From Lentzea atacamensis (GTDB taxonomy: Bacteria; Actinomycetota; Actinomycetes; Mycobacteriales; Pseudonocardiaceae), in the NCBI RefSeq assembly GCF_003269295.1, contig NZ_QLTT01000001.1, positions 1,693,635 to 1,757,634 of the forward strand: a stretch of 64,000 nt of DNA, read 5' to 3'. Below are positions 60,188-64,000 of the stretch, one piece after another. The notes below the pieces were generated by a model, which did no database searches, was not told where the DNA came from, and was given only the letters and a program-made list of their open reading frames with translations. Position 1 is the first letter of the stretch. Each line of letters opens with the position of its first letter. Position numbers and translations under genes: made by a program.

Positions 60188-60786
60188 GCGGGCCGGATCT
60201 GCTGGTGCTGCATGCTTTGCGCTGCGTCGGCACCGCCGGCCTCGAACGCGTGGCGGCGACCACCGGTCTCAGCGAGTCCGACGTCGAGTCCGAGCTGATC
60301 GATCTCGCGGCCGCCGGTCTCGTCACTCGCTTCGCCGAGTTCGGCGTGTGGAGCCTGACGGAGACGGGCAGGACCGCGGATGCCGAGCGGATCACCGCCG
60401 AGCTGGAGTCGGCAGGTGCCCGCCCGGCGGTGACCGAGGCGTTCGACGGTTTTCTCGTGCTCAACCCGGAACTGCTCGACCTCTGCACGGCCTGGCAGCT
60501 GCGGTCCGTCGACGGCGTCATGATCGCGAACGACCACAGCGACTCCTCGTACGACGCCCGCGTGCTCGACCGGTTCGCCGACTTCCACGGGCGTGCCACC
60601 GTCGTCTGCGCCCAGCTGTCGTCGGCGTTGCCGCGATTCGGCCGCTATCGGATCCGCCTCGCCGAAGCCCTCGGCCGCGCAGGCTCCGGCGAGCTGGAGC
60701 ACGTGGCCGACAGCACCGCGTCCTACCACGCCGTGTGGGCCGAACTGCACGAAGACCTGCTGGTGTCACTGGGGATCCCGCGATGA
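60184..60786 (+). CDS. Winged-helix (MarR-like) regulator linked to PPDK
   Basis: 200 aa from GTG 60184 in the GTGA overlap. N-terminal winged helix (about 5-62: LLVLHALRCVGTAGLERVAA, TTGLSESDVESELIDLAAAG, VWSLTETGRTADAERI). C-terminal helical domain (about 80-200) with FDGFLVLNPELLDLCTAWQL and YRIRLAEALGRAGSGELE. Similar proteins sit beside PPDK genes in actinomycetes. It could be a regulator or a partner of the kinase-like enzyme. Overlaps that gene by 4 bp. Confidence 0.68.
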   Translation: MSGPDLLVLHALRCVGTAGLERVAATTGLSESDVESELIDLAAAGLVTRFAEFGVWSLTETGRTADAERITAELESAGARPAVTEAFDGFLVLNPELLDLCTAWQLRSVDGVMIANDHSDSSYDARVLDRFADFHGRATVVCAQLSSALPRFGRYRIRLAEALGRAGSGELEHVADSTASYHAVWAELHEDLLVSLGIPR

Positions 60787-62114
60787 GGTGGATCAGGCAG
60801 CTCAACGCCGAGACCGGAGACTCGGCGGAGGTGCTGGGAGGCAAGGCACACGGGCTCGTCGTCCTGCACCGTCTCGGGTTGCCTGTGCCCGCTGGGTTCG
60901 TCGTCACCACGCAGGCCTGTCGCGCGTTCCTGCGGGACGGGCGTCTTCCCGACGGGCTCGACGACGAACTCGCGACCGCGATCGCCGGGCTCGACGTGGT
61001 GTCCGTCCGCTCCGGGGCCGCCGTGTCGATGCCCGGCATGATGGACACGATCCTCAACCTGGAGCTCACAACCACCGCCGCCGCCAGGTCCGCGGTGGAA
61101 GCCGTCTTCTCCTCGTGGAACACACCACGGGCGCGAACCTACCGGGAACTGCACGACATCCCGCACGAACTCGGTACCGCCGCGATCGTGCAGAGGATGG
61201 TGTTCGGCAACCGCGACGACCGCAGCGGCACCGGAGTCGCGTTCAGCCGCGATCCCAACACCGGCGCGAACGTCCCGTACGGCGAGGTCCTTTTTGGACA
61301 CCAGGGCGATGACGTCGTCTCCGGCAGCTCATCGACCCTGCCCCTGCGCGAGCTGGCGGACCGGGAACCGACGGTGTGGGCCGGTCTGCTCGACGCCCTG
61401 AGCCGGGCCGAGGCGCACTACCGCGACGCGTGCTACGTCGAGTTCACCTTCGAGGCCGGTGAGCTGTGGCTGCTGCAGGTCCGTCCGGGCCGGTTCGTGG
61501 GAGCAGCCGCTGTCCGCCTCGCCACCGACCTGGCCGACGAACGCGTGATCGACCGGCACGAGGCGCTGCTCAGGATCTCGCCACAGCACCTCCGGCACGT
61601 CCGCACACCCCGGATCGCAGCGACCTCAGAGGTGCTGGCCAGAGGACTGGGCGCGTGTCCCGGCGTCGCGACCGGCAGGGTGGCGACCACGGCCGACGCG
61701 GCGGTGCGCCTGGCGGTGGACGGTCCGGTCGTCCTGGTACGCCCCGAGACGTCGCCGCACGACATGCGCGGCCTGGCTGCGGCCACCGGCATCGTCACCG
61801 CCCGCGGCGGGCCGGCCAGCCACGCCGCGGTCGTCGCACGGGCGATGGGAAAGCCCGCCGTCGTGGGAGTCTCCGGCCTCGTCGTCGCGGGAAGCTCGGC
61901 GAGCATCGGGGGACGCACCTTCGACGAAAACACCCTGCTCACCATCGACGGGACCGGTGGCGAAGTCGTCCTCGGCAGCCCTCGCGTCGTCACGAACGCT
62001 GCGGACGCCCACCTGCACCGGCTGCTGCGCTGGGCTGACGACGTGTCGGGCGACCGCTCGGAACGCGATGAGGCCCAACGCCTCAGCGCCGCCCACGCCG
62101 TGCTCCGCCGCTGA
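60783..62114 (+). CDS. Truncated pyruvate phosphate dikinase-like protein (no PEP/pyruvate domain)
   Basis: 443 aa; full-length PPDK is about 870. ATP-grasp half (about 1-245): LGGKAHGLVVLHRLGLPVPA, VSVRSGAAVSMPGMMDTILN, MVFGNRDDRSGTGVAFSRDP. Mobile phosphohistidine domain (about 290-400): LGACPGVATGRVATTADAA, VLVRPETSPHDMRG, TARGGPASHAAVVARAMGKP with catalytic H347. The C-terminal TIM barrel that binds PEP/pyruvate is absent, with the stop at a natural end and no remnant after it. It should self-phosphorylate from ATP and pass phosphate to an unknown acceptor. Not a rifampin phosphotransferase, whose domain order differs. Confidence 0.85.
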   Translation: MRWIRQLNAETGDSAEVLGGKAHGLVVLHRLGLPVPAGFVVTTQACRAFLRDGRLPDGLDDELATAIAGLDVVSVRSGAAVSMPGMMDTILNLELTTTAAARSAVEAVFSSWNTPRARTYRELHDIPHELGTAAIVQRMVFGNRDDRSGTGVAFSRDPNTGANVPYGEVLFGHQGDDVVSGSSSTLPLRELADREPTVWAGLLDALSRAEAHYRDACYVEFTFEAGELWLLQVRPGRFVGAAAVRLATDLADERVIDRHEALLRISPQHLRHVRTPRIAATSEVLARGLGACPGVATGRVATTADAAVRLAVDGPVVLVRPETSPHDMRGLAAATGIVTARGGPASHAAVVARAMGKPAVVGVSGLVVAGSSASIGGRTFDENTLLTIDGTGGEVVLGSPRVVTNAADAHLHRLLRWADDVSGDRSERDEAQRLSAAHAVLRR

Positions 62115-62118
62115 AGGC

Positions 62119-62706
62119 TCAGGGCCGCACAGCAGGCCCGAGCCCCGTCCAGCGCAGCTCCGGCGGAAGGTGGCCCATGTCGTTGTACAGCACCAGTGCC
62201 GGAGCTGCGCCGTCGCGGTGTTCGATCGCGGTCAGCGCCGTGTTCCCGCAGTTCAGCCCGAGCCACCTGGCCGGTGGCGCGTCGAGGGCGTGCCGCACCA
62301 GCCAGGCCACCGAATAGGCGTGGGTGACCAGGACCTCGTGGGTCTCGGTGTCCGCCGGGCGGGCGAAGCGGCCGATCAGTGCTTCCGCGACACGTGCGCC
62401 CGCAGCGGCCTCCGCGGCGTCGTACCCGTCGAAGAACCCCGCCCACGCGGGAGGGATCTCGTCCGGCACGTGCGGCACGTGGTCGATCAGCTCGGCCGCT
62501 TCCCGCACAGCGACACCCGGCAGGTACCGGCCGATGATCTGGGCGGATCGTGTCGCCCTGACGAGCGGTGAATGCCAAACGGCGTCGACCGGCAGACCGG
62601 CCAGGCGTTCTCCGAGCAGTTCCGACTGCCGTTGCCCGGTCTCGGTCAGCTCGCCGAACGGGTCCGCCTCGCCGTGCCTCACCACGTACAGGTGTCGTGT
62701 CGCCAT
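62119..62706 (-). CDS. Histidine-phosphatase-superfamily protein (phosphoglycerate-mutase-like)
   Basis: 195 aa. RHG motif YVVRHGEADPF, second Arg in SPLVRATRSAQIIG, and C-terminal His in VLVTHAYSVAWLVRHALD. A cytoplasmic phosphatase of small phosphorylated substrates. Convergent with the half-PPDK gene (4 bp apart) and divergent from the dioxygenase. The shared upstream motif with the TetR operon suggests joint control; it could reverse a phosphorylation made by the PPDK-like protein (inference). Confidence 0.86.
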   Translation of the reverse strand: MATRHLYVVRHGEADPFGELTETGQRQSELLGERLAGLPVDAVWHSPLVRATRSAQIIGRYLPGVAVREAAELIDHVPHVPDEIPPAWAGFFDGYDAAEAAAGARVAEALIGRFARPADTETHEVLVTHAYSVAWLVRHALDAPPARWLGLNCGNTALTAIEHRDGAAPALVLYNDMGHLPPELRWTGLGPAVRP

Positions 62707-62726
62707 CGACTTAGGATACTCACAAC

Positions 62727-62754
62727 ATCCAGATGTTCACACCATCCGAACATC
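62727..62754. promoter_or_regulatory. TetR-type operator between phosphatase and dioxygenase genes
   Basis: ATCCAGATGTTC (62727-62738) is the exact reverse complement of the motif at 59099-59110. GATGTTC (62732-62738) and GAACATC (62748-62754) form 7-bp perfect arms 9 bp apart. It lies between the divergent starts at 62706 and 62816. Confidence 0.72.
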
Positions 62755-62815
62755 AGCTAGCGTCTCGACAGGTGGCGCACAGGCATCTCACAGAAATCGG
62801 CCGCAATCTGTTCCC

Positions 62816-63628
62816 ATGACGGACAACCACGACCGCGGCCTCCAGTTCGACCTCGCCACCCTGATCGGGCGCCGGCGGGCGTTGTCGCTGTTCGGCGGCG
62901 CAGGCCTCACGCTCGTGGCCTGTGCTCCGTCGACCACCACGTCGAACTCGACCGCCACCACCAGCAACGCCAGTTCATCAGGAACGACGGCAGCCGGCAG
63001 CCCGCTGGAGGCCATTCCCGAGGAGACGGCCGGACCGTTCCCCGGCGACGGCTCCAACGGTCCGAACGCCCTCACGCAGAGCGGCATCGTGCGCTCGGAC
63101 ATCCGTTCCAGCTTCGGCTCGTCCACCCGCACTGCCGAGGGTGTGCAGCTGAACATCGAGCTGACGGTCCAGAGGGAAGACGGCACACCGTACGCGGGTG
63201 CCGCCCTGTACCTGTGGCACTGCGACATCAACGGCGACTACTCGATGTACTCCGACCGCGTGAAGAACGAGAACTTCCTGCGCGGGGTCCAGGAGGCGGA
63301 CTCGGCGGGGAAGCTGAAGTTCGTCAGCGTCTTCCCCGGCGCGTACTCGGGGCGCTGGCCGCACATCCACTTCGAGGTCTACCCGAGCCTCGCCGAGGCC
63401 ACCAAGGCGGGCAACAAGATCACGACCTCGCAGCTCGCGTTGCCGGAGACGACCTGCAAGGAGGTCTACGGCACGACCGGGTACACGCAGAGCGTCCGGA
63501 ACATGTCGCGGACGACCTTGAAGCAGGACATGGTGTTCCGCGATGGCGTGGACCACCAGATGGCGACCATGTCCGGGAACGTCCAGTCCGGCTACACCGC
63601 CTCACTGACCTTCGCGGTGGAGGGCTAG
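62816..63628 (+). CDS. Secreted intradiol-dioxygenase-like protein
   Basis: 270 aa. N-terminal RRRALSLFGGAGLTLVAC gives a Tat/lipoprotein-type export signal with C at about 40, followed by a Ser/Thr-rich linker. The intradiol dioxygenase domain (about 70-265) has EETAGPFPGDGS, ALYLWHCDINGDYSMYS with likely Tyr and His ligands, and GRWPHIHFEVYPS with the HxH iron ligands. Extracellular members of this family are common in actinomycetes and may cleave aromatic compounds or act on lignin-derived phenols. Divergent from the phosphatase with an operator between. Confidence 0.87.
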   Translation: MTDNHDRGLQFDLATLIGRRRALSLFGGAGLTLVACAPSTTTSNSTATTSNASSSGTTAAGSPLEAIPEETAGPFPGDGSNGPNALTQSGIVRSDIRSSFGSSTRTAEGVQLNIELTVQREDGTPYAGAALYLWHCDINGDYSMYSDRVKNENFLRGVQEADSAGKLKFVSVFPGAYSGRWPHIHFEVYPSLAEATKAGNKITTSQLALPETTCKEVYGTTGYTQSVRNMSRTTLKQDMVFRDGVDHQMATMSGNVQSGYTASLTFAVEG

Positions 63629-64000
63629 CCACAGTTCCGCCCGCAGCCCCGGTGAGTCCATCGAGCGGCCGAGGGCTTGCTCGGCCTTGCGCACGCGGTT
63701 GCGGAGCGTGTGCCGGTGCACGCCCAACGCCGTCGCCGCCGGATCCCAGGCGCCGTGGTGCGCGAGCCACACCCTCAGCGTCTCCCGCGTTTCCTCGTCG
63801 AGCGGCCTCAGCAACGCGTCGGCGAACCCGTCCGGGAGCCGCACGTGCCCGGCGAGGTCCTCGAACCTGCGGAGGCCGGCCTGCCGCGCCTGCCGGGCTT
63901 CGCGGTAACCCCGCGCGACCTCTGTGGTGTCCACTTCGGACGATGCGAAGCCGTCGAACTCGGTGGTGAGCACGACGATGTCGCCGTCGTGCTCGGCCCA
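63602..64000 (-). CDS. PucR/CdaR-type helix-turn-helix regulator (partial, N-terminus off window)
   Basis: The 3' part of a minus-strand gene; codons continue upstream past 64000 (AEHDGDIVVLTTEFDGF), so an internal GTG at 63973 is not the start. C-terminal PucR HTH: LRPLDEETRETLRVWLAHHG, AWDPAATALGVHRHTLRNRV, KAEQALGRSMDSPGLRAEL. The HRHTLRNRV helix is diagnostic. Its 3' end overlaps the dioxygenase gene by 27 bp, convergent. Regulated targets unknown. Confidence 0.82.
   Translation of the reverse strand, partial: WAEHDGDIVVLTTEFDGFASSEVDTTEVARGYREARQARQAGLRRFEDLAGHVRLPDGFADALLRPLDEETRETLRVWLAHHGAWDPAATALGVHRHTLRNRVRKAEQALGRSMDSPGLRAELWLALHREGQ

Noticed and set aside
60783..62114. Rifampin phosphotransferase (resistance gene)
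   Set aside because: Those enzymes have ATP-binding, rifampin-binding and His domains in about 860 aa; here the middle domain is missing and motifs match PPDK.

Overview
This is a very G+C-rich actinobacterial chromosome segment. Inference from gene content and style (GTG starts, ATGA/GTGA stop-start overlaps, leaderless-type promoters, Tat and lipoprotein exports, ECF sigma/anti-sigma pair, a ScbR-like receptor, a PucR-type regulator) points to a filamentous soil actinomycete, most like the Pseudonocardiaceae (Lentzea/Saccharothrix group). I found no rRNA, tRNA, CRISPR array, prophage or intact transposase.

Layout. 0-3.2 kb: envelope genes (partial membrane protein, DUF4142 protein, COG4315-type lipoprotein) divergent from an ECF sigma/anti-sigma pair. 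3.2-8.3 kb: small genes, then a signalling operon (REC-PP2C phosphatase, CHASE3 histidine kinase, single-domain response regulator) and an HTH/double zinc-finger protein with a tandem operator. 8.3-12 kb: a metallo-hydrolase/acyltransferase/44-aa operon, acetyltransferase and luciferase-like monooxygenase. 12-15.6 kb: a MacB-type ABC exporter behind a run of perfect palindromes. 15.6-16.4 kb: a decayed TetR/VOC locus. 16.4-22.6 kb: secreted hydrolases (PETase-like cutinase, GH85 endoglycosidase, two-discoidin GH16 glucanase) plus a DUF1996 protein. 22.6-28.4 kb: a GntR-controlled ABC transporter, permease-like and NAD(P)-binding proteins, an iron-boxed N-hydroxylase, an AraC regulator. 28.4-36.2 kb: a six-gene beta-glucoside uptake operon (binding protein, two ATPases, two permeases, GH1 beta-glucosidase) with a LacI regulator. 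36.4-47.4 kb: MOSC protein, a MITE-like hairpin element, a second GntR-controlled ABC transporter, enol-lactonase-like hydrolase, MEDS/ATPase regulator, wax-ester synthase, HAD hydrolase, Ser/Thr kinase, ATP-grasp ligase, ScbR-like receptor, XRE regulator. 47.4-52.8 kb: a triple hairpin, two secreted lamin-tail proteins and a large subtilase. 52.8-59.1 kb: a TrmB/LuxR-type regulator divergent from two GH28 pectinases and a GH31 glycosidase. 59.1-64 kb: a TetR/winged-helix/half-PPDK operon sharing a DNA motif with a downstream phosphatase/dioxygenase pair; a PucR-type gene runs off the end.

How the genes fit together. The main theme is polymer use: polyester, glycoprotein glycans, beta-glucan and pectin are attacked outside the cell. 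The same 14-bp LacI-type palindrome (TGAGAGCGCTCTCx) lies between the GH16 and DUF1996 genes and in front of the beta-glucoside transport operon 14 kb away, so secreted laminarinase, uptake and intracellular beta-glucosidase probably form one regulon. The least explained module is the TetR/winged-helix/half-PPDK operon, whose operator-like motif recurs at the divergent phosphatase/dioxygenase promoter. Function calls rest on motif recognition by eye; no database search was run.
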